Shown here in pieces: positions 8,831 to 17,404 of a stretch of 64,000 nt of DNA (position 1 is the stretch's first letter; the number at the start of each line of letters is the position of its first letter). The position numbers and the translations under genes were made by a program. The notes beneath the pieces were generated by a model, which was given only the letters and a program-made list of their open reading frames with translations, was not told the origin of the DNA and ran no database searches. Origin of the DNA: Mycobacterium barrassiae (GTDB taxonomy: Bacteria; Actinomycetota; Actinomycetes; Mycobacteriales; Mycobacteriaceae). The stretch spans positions 246,874 through 310,873 of the forward strand of contig NZ_JACKUK010000009.1 of NCBI RefSeq assembly GCF_025822765.1, written 5' to 3'.

Positions 8831-9646
8831 CTAGGTCACACCTGTCGACGACAGGAACCCCTGAATATCGCCGATCATCTGCCTGCCGTCCAACAGCTGT
8901 CGGTCGTTGTGGCCTGCACCCGGAACCAAGACGAACTTTTTCGGGTCGTTGGCCGCTTCGTACAGCCGCCTGCTCATGCTCGCGGGCACGGTGCTGTCCT
9001 GGTCGCCGGCGATCACGATGATCGGCACATGAATGGAGCCGATCCGGTCGATGGACGGATAGCTCTCGATCAGCAGCCGACGCGGCAGCCACGGGTAGAG
9101 GAACCCCGCCACGTCGGCGAGCGAGGTGAACGGAGAACGCAGGATCAGCGCCGCGGGCGGACGCTCGACCGCCAGGCCGACGGCGACTGCGGCGCCGAGG
9201 GATTCGCCGAAGTACACCATCTTGTCGACGCCGGGTTGGGCGGCCAGCCACGCCTGAGCGGCGCGCGCGTCGGCCGCCAGGCCGTCCTCCGTGGGGCGGC
9301 CCGGGTTGCCGCCGAACCCGCGGTAGTCGAACAGCAGCACCGAAAGGCCGATCCTGTTCAGGGCGGCGGCCAGCTCGACGCGATCTGTCCGGTCGCCGGC
9401 GTTGCCATGGCACATCAGCACCGCGACCCCGCTGGCGGCAATCGGAAAATACGAAGCACCCAAACGGATTCCATCGTCGGTTTCGAAGGTGACATCGCGA
9501 CCGTTGGATAGCAGCTCGGCAGCGGGAGGCACCGGTCCCGGCGACGGGAAGTACAGCAGCCGTCGCTGCTGCGACCACGCCAACGCCAGCAGACCCGATG
9601 CCACGAACGTGACGATAGCGACCAGCACCGCCGCGCGGCGCATCAT
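8831..9646 (-). CDS. membrane-anchored alpha/beta hydrolase
   Basis: 271 aa. One N-terminal hydrophobic helix (about residues 5-24), then an alpha/beta-hydrolase core with VLMCHGNAGDR, the nucleophile elbow YFGESLGAAV (GxSxG with Ser), Asp in IAGDQDSTVP and a C-terminal catalytic His in PGAGHNDRQL. This matches the BEM46-like group of membrane-tethered hydrolases with unknown substrates. Start ATG 9646 overlaps the preceding stop by 4 nt (ATGA), so it is translationally coupled to the epimerase. Confidence 0.85.
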   Translation of the reverse strand: MMRRAAVLVAIVTFVASGLLALAWSQQRRLLYFPSPGPVPPAAELLSNGRDVTFETDDGIRLGASYFPIAASGVAVLMCHGNAGDRTDRVELAAALNRIGLSVLLFDYRGFGGNPGRPTEDGLAADARAAQAWLAAQPGVDKMVYFGESLGAAVAVGLAVERPPAALILRSPFTSLADVAGFLYPWLPRRLLIESYPSIDRIGSIHVPIIVIAGDQDSTVPASMSRRLYEAANDPKKFVLVPGAGHNDRQLLDGRQMIGDIQGFLSSTGVT

Positions 9647-10674
9647 GCCCGCAACGGGGCGAACGCGAACTCGCGCAACCCGTCGCGCGGGTCGACCGCG
9701 GCGCGGAAGCCCAGCACCTCGGCGGCGCGGGCGGCGTCGGCGACGATGTGGCGGACGTCGCCGCTGCGGTACTGGCCGGTGACGACGGGCGCCTCGGCAC
9801 CGCGGGCGTCGCACAGCTCAGTCGCCACTTCCATGATGGAGATCGGTCGGCCGGAGCAGACGTTGAAGGCGTCGAATCCCTCGAGCGTGGATTCGACGGC
9901 GGCGACGTTGGCCGCTGCGACATCGTCGACGTGGACGAAGTCGCGCATCTGGCCGCCGTCTTCGAAAACCCTTGGCACGTCGCCGGATTCCAGCTCGGAG
10001 CGGAAAATCGCCGCAACCCCGGAATACGGGGTGTCGCGCGGCATGTGCGGACCGTACACATTGTGATAGCGCAGTGCGACGACGGCGCCTCCGACGGCGT
10101 CACTCCATGCCGATGCGTAGTGCTCCTGCGCGGTCTTGCTCGCCGCGTAGAGGCTGCGCGGCCGCAACGGCGTGTCCTCCCCCACCAGCTGCCAGGAGAC
10201 CGGCGCTCCGCAGACGGGACAGCGGTGCTCGAAGACACCGGCGTCGAGGTCGGCCCGCGAGCGCGGCAACGGATCGATCGGGCCGTGCTCGGCGCAGTCG
10301 TACCGGCCCTGTCCGTAGACCACCATCGACGACGCCAGCACCAGCCGCCTGCAGTCGGCGGTGAACATCTCGGCGAGCAGGACCGCGGTGCCGTAATCGT
10401 TGTGGCTGCCATAGGACGGCGCATCGGCGGCGTTCACTCCGGCACCGACCACCGCGGCCTGGTGGCACACCACATCGACGTCCTTGAGCAGCGGCGCCAG
10501 CGCGGAACCATCGCGAACATCGAGCACCTGACAGTCCGGCGGCGGCTGAGCCCCGGGCCCGTGCGCGGCGGGCAGCATCAGGTCGACGGCGACGACGTCG
10601 TGTCCCGCGTCGCGCAGAGCGGCGCCGATCCGGGCTCCGATGAAGCCGGCCGCACCCGTCAGCAGGACTCTCAC
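9643..10674 (-). CDS. NAD-dependent sugar epimerase/dehydratase (GalE3-like)
   Basis: 343 aa from GTG 10674. Extended SDR: NAD-binding VLLTGAAGFIGARIG at the N-terminus, catalytic Tyr/Lys in LYAASKTAQEHY, and RYHNVYGPHMPRD in the substrate half. A cysteine pair around residue 170 (HRCPVCGAP) could bind a metal. Position beside the MTA phosphorylase matches M. tuberculosis Rv0536 (galE3) as I recall it. The GTG overlaps the phosphorylase stop by 4 nt. Likely acts on a nucleotide sugar; which one is not shown. Confidence 0.85.
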   Translation of the reverse strand: MRVLLTGAAGFIGARIGAALRDAGHDVVAVDLMLPAAHGPGAQPPPDCQVLDVRDGSALAPLLKDVDVVCHQAAVVGAGVNAADAPSYGSHNDYGTAVLLAEMFTADCRRLVLASSMVVYGQGRYDCAEHGPIDPLPRSRADLDAGVFEHRCPVCGAPVSWQLVGEDTPLRPRSLYAASKTAQEHYASAWSDAVGGAVVALRYHNVYGPHMPRDTPYSGVAAIFRSELESGDVPRVFEDGGQMRDFVHVDDVAAANVAAVESTLEGFDAFNVCSGRPISIMEVATELCDARGAEAPVVTGQYRSGDVRHIVADAARAAEVLGFRAAVDPRDGLREFAFAPLRA

Positions 10675-11456
10675 GGCAGGTCGAAGGGAAGCTCGACGCC
10701 CTCGTGCGGCAGGCAATGGGTACAGGTCCGCTCCGGGGCGGCGCTGGCCACGTTTTCTATGGCCTCATGCACGAGTTTCTTGAACGGCACCAGGTTGCGT
10801 TGGAACTCGGCGAAGACGTCGACAGCACGCACAGCGCTTCCGCTGTCCACGCCGGCATCCACGTCGGTCACCAAAGCGATGGCCGCATAACACATTTCGA
10901 GTTCACGGGCCAGGACCGCCTCGGGATACCCGGTCATGTTGACCAGGGTGAACCCCTGGCGCGCGAACCATTGACTCTCTGCGCGGGTGGAGAACCGCGG
11001 CCCCTGGATCACCACCATGGTGCCGCCGTCGATGACGCCGGGCAGGCCTGCGGCCGCGGCGCGAAGCACCGGACAGTACGGGTCGGCGAACCCGACATGG
11101 ATACCGCCCGATGCGAAGTAGGTGTCCTCGCGGCCGCTGGTGCGGTCGACCAGCTGATCGGGCACCACCATCGCACCGGGACCGAGTTCGGGGGTGAGGC
11201 TGCCGACCGCGCACGGGCCGAAGACCCGCCGGACCCCGAGGGCACGCAGCGCCCACATGTTCGCGCGGTAGGGCACGGTGTGCGGGGAGAATTCGTGTGC
11301 GACACCGTGACGCGGAAGAAACGCCACCTCGTGACCGCCGACGGTGCCGATGGTGATCTGGGCGCTGGGCGCGCCGTACGGGGTGTCCAGGCTGATGCTG
11401 CGGGCGTCGGAACCGAAGAAGGTGTAGAACCCGCTGCCGCCGATGACTCCGAGCAA
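10671..11456 (-). CDS. mtnP: S-methyl-5'-thioadenosine phosphorylase
   Basis: 261 aa, start TTG at 11456 (no ATG/GTG fits). Phosphorolyses 5'-methylthioadenosine to adenine and 5-methylthioribose-1-phosphate in methionine salvage. Signatures: LGVIGGSGFYTFFG at the N-terminus, RHGVAHEFSPHTVPYRANMW (phosphate/ribose contacts), TMVVIQGPRFSTRAES and NMTGYPEAVLARE. Strongly resembles M. tuberculosis Rv0535. It begins only 7 bases after the stop of a small upstream gene and overlaps the epimerase by 4 nt, so it is the core of a minus-strand operon divergent from menA. Confidence 0.92.
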   Translation of the reverse strand: MLGVIGGSGFYTFFGSDARSISLDTPYGAPSAQITIGTVGGHEVAFLPRHGVAHEFSPHTVPYRANMWALRALGVRRVFGPCAVGSLTPELGPGAMVVPDQLVDRTSGREDTYFASGGIHVGFADPYCPVLRAAAAGLPGVIDGGTMVVIQGPRFSTRAESQWFARQGFTLVNMTGYPEAVLARELEMCYAAIALVTDVDAGVDSGSAVRAVDVFAEFQRNLVPFKKLVHEAIENVASAAPERTCTHCLPHEGVELPFDLP

Positions 11457-11463
11457 GGGGCTG

Positions 11464-11682
11464 CTACTCGTCCGGCGTTTTGTCCTCGATCGACTGCGAC
11501 GCGCGCCGAACCCCATCGCGGATCTCGAACACGTCGGTCGCGAAGCCGCCGATGGCGTTGGCGACGTCCTTGACGGCGGTGGTGATGATCGAAGCCACCT
11601 CGCCGACGGTCGACGCGCCGGACTCGACGATCTCCTGTACGGCGTCCTTGCGGATCTCCGTCTTGCTGAGTCGGTCCTCCAT
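11464..11682 (-). CDS. small conserved hypothetical protein
   Basis: 72 aa, ATG start. The sequence is amphipathic and charged ([19 protein letters not shown] at the start, [17 protein letters not shown] in the middle, [11 protein letters not shown] at the end) with no signal peptide or membrane segment, and looks helical. It is the first gene of the mtnP operon, 7 nt ahead of the TTG start, and is divergent from menA with a 71-bp shared promoter region. I do not recognise a function. Confidence 0.65.
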   Translation of the reverse strand: MEDRLSKTEIRKDAVQEIVESGASTVGEVASIITTAVKDVANAIGGFATDVFEIRDGVRRASQSIEDKTPDE

Positions 11683-11753
11683 GCGCTCAGTCTGCCACGG
11701 GTGGCGGTGGCGGACGTGGGGAGGAAATCAACCACCGTGTAAGACTTGCGCTC

Positions 11754-12623
11754 GTGGCCAGTTTCGCGCAGTGGGTGGAGGGCGCTCGGCCCAGGACGTT
11801 GCCCAATGCGATCGCGCCGGTCATCGCGGGCACCGGTGCGGCGGGTTGGCTGCACGGGGCGTGCTGGTGGCGGGCTCTGCTGGCTCTTGTGGTGGCCATC
11901 GGCTTGATCATTGGGGTGAACTACGCCAACGACTACTCCGACGGCATTCGCGGCACCGACGATGTGCGGGCGGGACCGCTGAGGCTGGTGGGATCGAAGG
12001 TGGCGTCGCCGCGTTCGGTGCTGACCGCCGCGATCATCAGCCTGGGCATCGCGGGCGTGGCCGGCCTGGTGCTGGCGTGGTTCAGTGCGCCGTGGCTGAT
12101 CCTTGTCGGCGCGTTGTGTATCGCGGGGGCGTGGCTGTACACGGGCGGTTCGAAGCCGTACGGGTATCTGGGGCTGGGCGAGGTCGCGGTGTTCGTGTTC
12201 TTCGGCCTCGTCGCGGTGCTCGGCACGCAGTACACGCAGGCGCTGCGGATCGACTGGGTGGGCGCCGCGATGGCCGTCGCCATGGGCGCCATGTCGTCGG
12301 CGGTGCTGGTGGCCAACAATCTGCGAGACATCCCGACCGACAAGGAGTCCGGGAAGATCACGCTGGCCGTGCGACTCGGCGACCCGCGCACACGGCTGTT
12401 GTATCAGGGGCTGCTGGCGGTGGCGTTCGTGCTGACGGTGGTGCTGATGCTCGCGACGCCGTGGGCTGCGGTCGGGCTGGTGGCGTTACCGCTTGCGGTG
12501 CGCGCCGCGGGGCCGGTGCGAAAAGGGCTCGGCGGCAAAGAATTGATCCCCGTGCTGCGCGACACGGGGCTGACGATGCTGGTCTGGTCGATAGCTGTTG
12601 CCTCAGCGCTGCTTTTCGGGTGA
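11754..12623 (+). CDS. menA: 1,4-dihydroxy-2-naphthoate polyprenyltransferase
   Basis: 289 aa, GTG start. An integral membrane UbiA-superfamily enzyme that attaches the polyprenyl chain to DHNA in menaquinone synthesis. The first Asp-rich motif is [14 protein letters not shown] and the second lies in [19 protein letters not shown]; about eight hydrophobic helices follow. The N-terminal [18 protein letters not shown] is typical of MenA. Location next to mtnP matches Rv0534c-Rv0535. The gene ends inside the left arm of a long palindrome. Confidence 0.93.
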   Translation: MASFAQWVEGARPRTLPNAIAPVIAGTGAAGWLHGACWWRALLALVVAIGLIIGVNYANDYSDGIRGTDDVRAGPLRLVGSKVASPRSVLTAAIISLGIAGVAGLVLAWFSAPWLILVGALCIAGAWLYTGGSKPYGYLGLGEVAVFVFFGLVAVLGTQYTQALRIDWVGAAMAVAMGAMSSAVLVANNLRDIPTDKESGKITLAVRLGDPRTRLLYQGLLAVAFVLTVVLMLATPWAAVGLVALPLAVRAAGPVRKGLGGKELIPVLRDTGLTMLVWSIAVASALLFG

Positions 12624-12670
12624 TTTCGGCGTGCTAAGTCACGCTGAGCGTGACTACGCACGCCGAAATC
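12622..12670. terminator. bidirectional palindrome, class A copy 1
   Basis: Outer arms GATTTCGGCGTGC (12622-12634) and its reverse complement (12658-12670) pair over 13 bp. An inner hairpin AGTCACGC-TGA-GCGTGACT occupies 12637-12655. It sits exactly between the convergent menA and DUF1214 genes and shares architecture with 56798-56850, so it most likely terminates both transcripts. Confidence 0.7.
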
Positions 12671-12671
12671 G

Positions 12672-13763
12672 CTAAAGAGCGGCGACCTTCACCAGCGATA
12701 CCTCGGGGCGGGCCGGAACCTCGTCGGCCAAGAACCACCGGAATGCGAGATTGCCGCGTGGATAGTCCAGCGTGGTAACCGAATTCGGATGCTCGGTCAT
12801 ACCGCGCGAGATGACGATGGTGACCGAGCCGTCCGCGTTGGGCACCGCCGAGTGGCCGTTGATCGAGCTGCGCGCATCGGCGACACCGGGAGTCGCCATG
12901 AACTGGTTCCACACCACGAGGTTCCAGAATCGGCACGCCGGCGGTCGGTGGGTGACGACAAGCGCCTCGTCCTCCTCCAGCACGAAGCTGCCGTAGGCAT
13001 AGCAGGCGTCGCGTGCCGACCAGCCGAAATTGGCGTCGGGCACCTGATAGGGATCGGCGAATTCGTTTGCGACCGAGGATACTTCGTGTCCGAGCGTGTG
13101 TGCTTCCTCGCTACGAACGCCCACGGCGAGCGGCAGGATCGCGAACATGGTGCGTAACCACGCGGCACTGGAGCGCAGCGCGGCTGCGGTTTCGGCGTCG
13201 CCGTGGCGGAACGGATCGGGTTCGTCGAGCGCCTCGATGTGCCACTTCACCGGGCGACCGGTCTGCGGATCGCCCTGATAGTCGCGCGTCATCAGCACGG
13301 CGGCGTCCGGGGTGGGCCCGAAGTCGAAGCTGAAGTTGCCGTCGGCATCGATGTCGAGATCGTCGTCGCGCACGAGCGCCACGATCCGGTCGGACCACGC
13401 ACCCGGCGAGGGTTCGTTGTAGGCGGTCACCGAGAAGTAGACGCTGTCGCCCTTGTTGCCGCTGATCCGGTAGCGCCGGTTCGGGTCGACCGGGCACATG
13501 AAGTAATAGGCGTCGGTGTTGTCGCCGCCCCATCGGCGGTCGGGTCGGACCGGCGAGTTGACCTCGATCCACAGCGGCCGGCTGGGATCGGAGAACAGGT
13601 AGGTGTCGAACGCGACGCCGAGGGTGGTGGCGAGCATGCGGTAGCCGTCGGCGATGTGCCGGTCGTCGGTCACCGCGCGGTCGCCCTCCAGGAAGGTGCG
13701 GTCCAGACTGCCCAACGTGTCGAGCAGTTCGCGCCAGGCTGCGGTGGATTCGTGCTCTGTCAC
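12672..13763 (-). CDS. DUF1214 domain protein
   Basis: 363 aa from GTG 13763, which overlaps the TetR stop by 4 nt. The C-terminal part (FWNLVVWNQFMATP and the final FRWFLADEVPARPEVSLVKV) is typical of DUF1214; the middle RYRISGNKGDSVYFSVTAY belongs to the same beta-rich fold (DUF1254/1214 group). No signal peptide is visible, so it is probably cytosolic. The biochemical role is unknown; in mycobacteria such proteins often accompany TetR regulators of lipid or xenobiotic genes. It is co-transcribed with and probably controlled by the TetR gene. Confidence 0.8.
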   Translation of the reverse strand: MTEHESTAAWRELLDTLGSLDRTFLEGDRAVTDDRHIADGYRMLATTLGVAFDTYLFSDPSRPLWIEVNSPVRPDRRWGGDNTDAYYFMCPVDPNRRYRISGNKGDSVYFSVTAYNEPSPGAWSDRIVALVRDDDLDIDADGNFSFDFGPTPDAAVLMTRDYQGDPQTGRPVKWHIEALDEPDPFRHGDAETAAALRSSAAWLRTMFAILPLAVGVRSEEAHTLGHEVSSVANEFADPYQVPDANFGWSARDACYAYGSFVLEEDEALVVTHRPPACRFWNLVVWNQFMATPGVADARSSINGHSAVPNADGSVTIVISRGMTEHPNSVTTLDYPRGNLAFRWFLADEVPARPEVSLVKVAAL

Positions 13764-14335
13764 GCGCTGATACCTCTCGTGATGAACTCCGCGGTCCGCT
13801 CCACCCACTTCTCGTCCAACGTCTCCGGATGGGTGATGAGCGCCAGGAAGGTGATGCCCGCGAGGGCGTCGACGATGTCCGCAGAGGTGACCTCGGGACG
13901 CACGTCGCCACGCCTGCGGGCCACGTCGAGCCACTCCTCCAGACCGTCGGAGAGGATGTGGACGAAGCGCTCGAGGAGCGCGGCGTGCAGCGTGGGGTCC
14001 GCGGCCAACTCCCCGACCAGGCCCGGCAGCGCGGCCAGCGCGGCGGGGGTCGTCAAAATGCCGACGCTTCGGCGCATCATTTCGCTGACATCGCCGAGCA
14101 GTTCGCCGGTTTCGGGCAGCGAGGTGTATTCGGTTATCGGGAACACGGCCTCGTGCACCAGGTGCGCCTTGCTGGGCCAGCGCCGATAGATCGCGGGCTT
14201 GCTGGTGCCTGCACGCCGCGCGATGGCATCCACCGACAGCGACGCGTAGTCCGTCTCGGCGAGGAGCTCCACGGTGGCATCGAGAACTGCCGCGTCGATG
14301 CGAGGATCGCGTGGTCGCCCGATTTCAACCATCAT
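13760..14335 (-). CDS. TetR-family transcriptional regulator
   Basis: 191 aa. The N-terminal helix-turn-helix reads SLSVDAIARRAGTSKPAIYRR (residues about 36-56), and the C-terminal ligand domain is the tetracyclin-repressor-like type with AALPGLVGELAADPTLHAA. Two adjacent ATGs (14335 and 14332) can start it; a longer frame to 14395 would swallow the divergent promoter. The first ATG touches a 23-bp palindrome that lies between it and the divergent sulfotransferase, so it is probably autoregulated. Overlaps the downstream DUF1214 gene by 4 nt. Confidence 0.9.
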   Translation of the reverse strand: MMVEIGRPRDPRIDAAVLDATVELLAETDYASLSVDAIARRAGTSKPAIYRRWPSKAHLVHEAVFPITEYTSLPETGELLGDVSEMMRRSVGILTTPAALAALPGLVGELAADPTLHAALLERFVHILSDGLEEWLDVARRRGDVRPEVTSADIVDALAGITFLALITHPETLDEKWVERTAEFITRGISA

Positions 14336-14357
14336 TATGAAACTGACAGTAACATAA
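14335..14357. promoter_or_regulatory. 23-bp palindromic operator, probable TetR site
   Basis: Arms TTATGAAACTG (14335-14345) and CAGTAACATAA (14347-14357) flank a central A. Only the two A/T positions next to the inner tetramers break the symmetry. It occupies the space between the divergent TetR and sulfotransferase starts (28 bp), the classic place for an autorepressor operator. Confidence 0.7.
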
Positions 14358-14363
14358 GTCGGC

Positions 14364-15620
14364 GTGACCGACCCCGCATCTGAGCCAAATCGCACCGTCT
14401 ACCTCGACGATCTCGCAGAGCCACGCTTCTCCCCCGAAGCTGAACCACTGCGCGAGATGATGGGTTCGATGGTGGGCGATTGCCCGCTCGATGCCGACGC
14501 GATGCATGCCAAAGCGATCGCCGAGACCGGTCTGGACGACTTCGGCGCTGACGACTACCGCGAACGACTCGACGTGTATCTTGCTGCATTGCAAGGGATT
14601 CCGGGGATGCACGATGCCGGCATCGTCAATTTCCACACGCAGATCGTCCAGTGGCTCAAGAACCGGCTGTTGCTCACCGACCTGCTGGCCCGCCACCCTG
14701 AGATCAACGACATCGAGCTCGTGCCACCCGTGGTGATCGCGGGGCTGCCCCGCACCGGCACGACACACCTGCACAATCTGCTGGCTGCCGGGTCAACGTT
14801 CCGCACCATTCCGTACTGGGAGAGTAACGAGCCGTTCCCGTTGCCGGCAGAGCAAGGTGTCGAGCCGGACCCGCGCCGGGCGCGGATGGACGTCGCGGTG
14901 CAGGTGATGAACCTTGTGATGCCCTATTTCCCACTGATGCACGAGATGACGACCGATCACGTGCACGAGGAGATTCAGCTACTGGCCAACGACTTCTCGA
15001 CGATGCTTTTCGAGACTCTCGGCCACGTGCCGCGATGGCGCGACTACTACCTGTCCCACGACCAGACCCCGCATTACGAGCACCTGGCCACCCAGTTGAA
15101 GGCGCTGCAGTTCCTGCGCGGCGGACGGCGCTGGCTGCTCAAGTCGCCCCAGCACCTCGAGCAGCTGCCCGTGCTGAACGCGGTATTTCCCGGCGTGGTC
15201 GTCGTTTTCACGCACCGCGACCCGGTGCCGGTGGCGCTCTCGATGCTCGCGATGATCACGTACAGCGCGCGTATGCATCGCTATCCGGTTCCGGTGCAGG
15301 AGATCGCGGCGACTTGGATCGACCGCCTCGAACTGATGCTCAACGGATTGGTTCGCGATCGCGACGTCCTGCCGCCGGAGCGCTCGATCGACATCCGGTT
15401 CGACGACTTCATGGCCGACGAAATAGGCGTCGCCGCAATGATTTACGAGCTCGCCGGGGAGACGCTGACGGGCGAGGCGAAGTCAGCGATCGCCGACTAC
15501 CTGGCCGGGCACCAACGTGGCCGGCTCGGCCGCGTCGCCACGTCGGCAGAGATGTTCGGCCTCGACGAGGACGACGTGCGGGCCCGGTTCGAGCCGTACA
15601 CCCGACGTTTCCTGGCCTGA
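14364..15620 (+). CDS. sulfotransferase-family protein
   Basis: 418 aa, GTG start. A PAPS-dependent sulfotransferase fold is indicated by the 5'-phosphosulfate-binding loop VIAGLPRTGTTHLHNLL (about residues 129-145) and the downstream LLKSPQHLEQLPVL plus VVVFTHRDPVPVALSML, the 3'-phosphate region. Many such mycobacterial proteins act on lipids or sterol-like molecules, but the acceptor here is unknown. It is divergent from the TetR/DUF1214 pair across the palindrome, so it is likely repressed by that TetR. Confidence 0.83.
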   Translation: MTDPASEPNRTVYLDDLAEPRFSPEAEPLREMMGSMVGDCPLDADAMHAKAIAETGLDDFGADDYRERLDVYLAALQGIPGMHDAGIVNFHTQIVQWLKNRLLLTDLLARHPEINDIELVPPVVIAGLPRTGTTHLHNLLAAGSTFRTIPYWESNEPFPLPAEQGVEPDPRRARMDVAVQVMNLVMPYFPLMHEMTTDHVHEEIQLLANDFSTMLFETLGHVPRWRDYYLSHDQTPHYEHLATQLKALQFLRGGRRWLLKSPQHLEQLPVLNAVFPGVVVVFTHRDPVPVALSMLAMITYSARMHRYPVPVQEIAATWIDRLELMLNGLVRDRDVLPPERSIDIRFDDFMADEIGVAAMIYELAGETLTGEAKSAIADYLAGHQRGRLGRVATSAEMFGLDEDDVRARFEPYTRRFLA

Positions 15621-15631
15621 CGGGTTGACCG

Positions 15632-15994
15632 TCAGCCCTCGGCGGTTCCCGTCCAGTACTCGACGAATCGACCGTTCTCGATTCGGAAGATGTCGTTTCC
15701 GGTGTATCGCTTAGGGCCGTCGGGCATCGCGCCCGTTCCAATCCAGCGCGCCGCCAGCATGTCGCCCTCCACCAACGGCTTGATGTCGACGACCATCTTC
15801 AGGTCGGCAAGGATCGACCGGGTCTTGTCGACGATCGCGTGCAATTCCTCCGGCCCGTGTACCTCAAAATTCGGCCAGTGCCCCACGAAATCGTCGGACA
15901 CCAGCTCGTTTGCTATCTGCTGCCCGGACCATAGCTCGTCTATCCACCGACGGTAGAGATCTTTGGCCGCGGTAGCACTGTCAATTGCGGACAT
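15632..15994 (-). CDS. SnoaL-like / NTF2-fold protein
   Basis: 120 aa. The pattern DLYRRWIDELWSGQQIANEL, then SDDFVGHWPNFEVHGPEEL and a closing DIFRIENGRFVEYWTG is that of SnoaL-like ester-cyclase/NTF2-fold proteins, small alpha+beta cones that bind hydrophobic ligands. Catalytic residues cannot be assigned. It converges on the sulfotransferase with 11 bp between stops and stands alone. Confidence 0.75.
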   Translation of the reverse strand: MSAIDSATAAKDLYRRWIDELWSGQQIANELVSDDFVGHWPNFEVHGPEELHAIVDKTRSILADLKMVVDIKPLVEGDMLAARWIGTGAMPDGPKRYTGNDIFRIENGRFVEYWTGTAEG

Positions 15995-16195
15995 GGCGAT
16001 CGGAATACCCCCTGTACTTCCACCCTAAGCAAATGTTGCTACGCCGGTTTCGGGACGTCACCCTTCGTAATGCCCCCACCACCCGAACGTCAGGAAGACA
16101 ATACCGACAAAAATCCGACCACAATCTGACGCGCGACGTATAAGCCCAGTCCCGGCCGCCAGATCCTGCAGCCATCGGGGAAACCCCACCCATCA

Positions 16196-16921
16196 ATGCC
16201 TGCTAGCTGCATTGTCGGCGTACCAGCCGACGAGGTGTGCTGGTTGGTGTCGGTACAGGAAGCCCGGGCGGCCGGGGCACGGGTGATCATCGCCGATGAC
16301 GACGTGCTGTTGCGCGAAGGTCTGGCCAGCTTGCTGGATCGGTCGGGCTTTCACGTCGTCGGACGGGCGGGGGACAGCGCCGAGTTGCTCGCCCTGGTCG
16401 CACAGGAACGGCCAGACCTCGTGATCGTCGACATCCGCATGCCGCCGACGCACAGCAACGAGGGGCTGGACGCGGCCCGCGCGATCCGCGCCGAGTCACC
16501 GGAGACCGGCATTCTGGTGCTCTCCGCGCACGTCGAGGTCGAACACGCGATGGAGCTGCTGAGTGGCGACCGCGCGATCGGTTATCTGCTCAAGAGCCGC
16601 GTCACCGATGTCGGCGACTTCCTGGACACGCTGTGGCGCATCGCCAAGGGCGCGTCCGTGATCGACCCGGCAGTGGTTTCCGAACTGCTGTCGACTCGAA
16701 AAGTGAATGACTCACTGGCCGTGCTGAGTTCGCGTGAATTGGAGGTGCTGGCGCTGATGGCGGAGGGCCGATCCAACGCGGGTATCGCACGACGTCTCTG
16801 GGTCACCGAGGGAACGGTGGAGAAGCATGTCCGCAGCATCCTCGCCAAACTCGACCTGCCCGAGACAGGCGACGATCACCGCCGGGTGCGCGCCGTCATC
16901 ACCTTCCTGGAGGCTCGCTGA
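16196..16921 (+). CDS. NarL/LuxR-family response regulator
   Basis: 241 aa from ATG 16196; GTG 16247 would give a more usual N-terminus and cannot be excluded. Receiver: IIADDDVLLREGL, phospho-Asp79 in IVDIRMPP, Lys in YLLKSRV. The LuxR helix-turn-helix is LSSRELEVLALMAEGRSN with TVEKHVRSILAKL. Very similar to the regulator at 5.2 kb. It lies beside a receiver-only regulator and a GAF kinase, so the likely partner is the kinase at 17.4 kb. Its end overlaps the receiver-only gene by 23 nt in convergent orientation. The 200-bp upstream spacer (15995-16195) shows no recognisable site. Confidence 0.87.
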   Translation: MPASCIVGVPADEVCWLVSVQEARAAGARVIIADDDVLLREGLASLLDRSGFHVVGRAGDSAELLALVAQERPDLVIVDIRMPPTHSNEGLDAARAIRAESPETGILVLSAHVEVEHAMELLSGDRAIGYLLKSRVTDVGDFLDTLWRIAKGASVIDPAVVSELLSTRKVNDSLAVLSSRELEVLALMAEGRSNAGIARRLWVTEGTVEKHVRSILAKLDLPETGDDHRRVRAVITFLEAR

Positions 16922-17306
16922 CCGAACGGTCCTGATTCACATGATTATTGACATTGTTGACCAATTCCACGATCCCGCTGGGCGACAGCCCGATCTTCGA
17001 CAGGAATCCCGCAGCGGGGCTGTCGGCGAGCAGCTCTGCCAGGTCCTGTTCAGCGTGGGCGGAGATCAGGATGACCGGCGACGGCTGCGGCACACCGCTG
17101 TTGTAGAGCTGCTCGACGAGATCGAACCCGCTCTCGTCGCCGAGATCGACGTCGACGAGCGTGACATCCGGTCGCAGGTCCAAGTAGTACCTCAGCCCGT
17201 CGGCACTGTTCGACGCGACACCCACCACGGCGATGCCCGCGCGTTCGAGCATGCTGTGGGCCGCACAGCGGAAGCTGTGATTGTCGTCGACGATCAGGCA
17301 GCGCAT
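16899..17306 (-). CDS. single-domain (receiver-only) response regulator
   Basis: 135 aa from ATG 17306. The upstream GAGGG ends 8 nt before this ATG and supports it over a TTG two codons earlier. Only a receiver domain is present: CLIVDDNHSFR, phospho-Asp52 in LVDVDLGDESG and Lys in AGFLSKIGLSP. There is no output domain, so it probably acts by phosphotransfer or protein contact. It is divergent from the GAF sensor kinase (98-bp spacer) and convergent with the NarL regulator, forming a three-component cluster. Confidence 0.88.
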   Translation of the reverse strand: MRCLIVDDNHSFRCAAHSMLERAGIAVVGVASNSADGLRYYLDLRPDVTLVDVDLGDESGFDLVEQLYNSGVPQPSPVILISAHAEQDLAELLADSPAAGFLSKIGLSPSGIVELVNNVNNHVNQDRSVSEPPGR

Positions 17307-17404
17307 AGCCAATCCCTCAGCAGCATTCCTTCAGCCTGCCCAATGACTGATGGTTTGCACATTGCGGTTAGCAGGAAACTCTGCCCATCGATGGCGCGCG
17401 AAAC

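Noticed and set aside
9643-10716. Longer start of the GalE3-like gene at 10716
   Set aside because: The GTG at 10674 gives the 4-nt overlap with mtnP and begins right at the NAD-binding strand.
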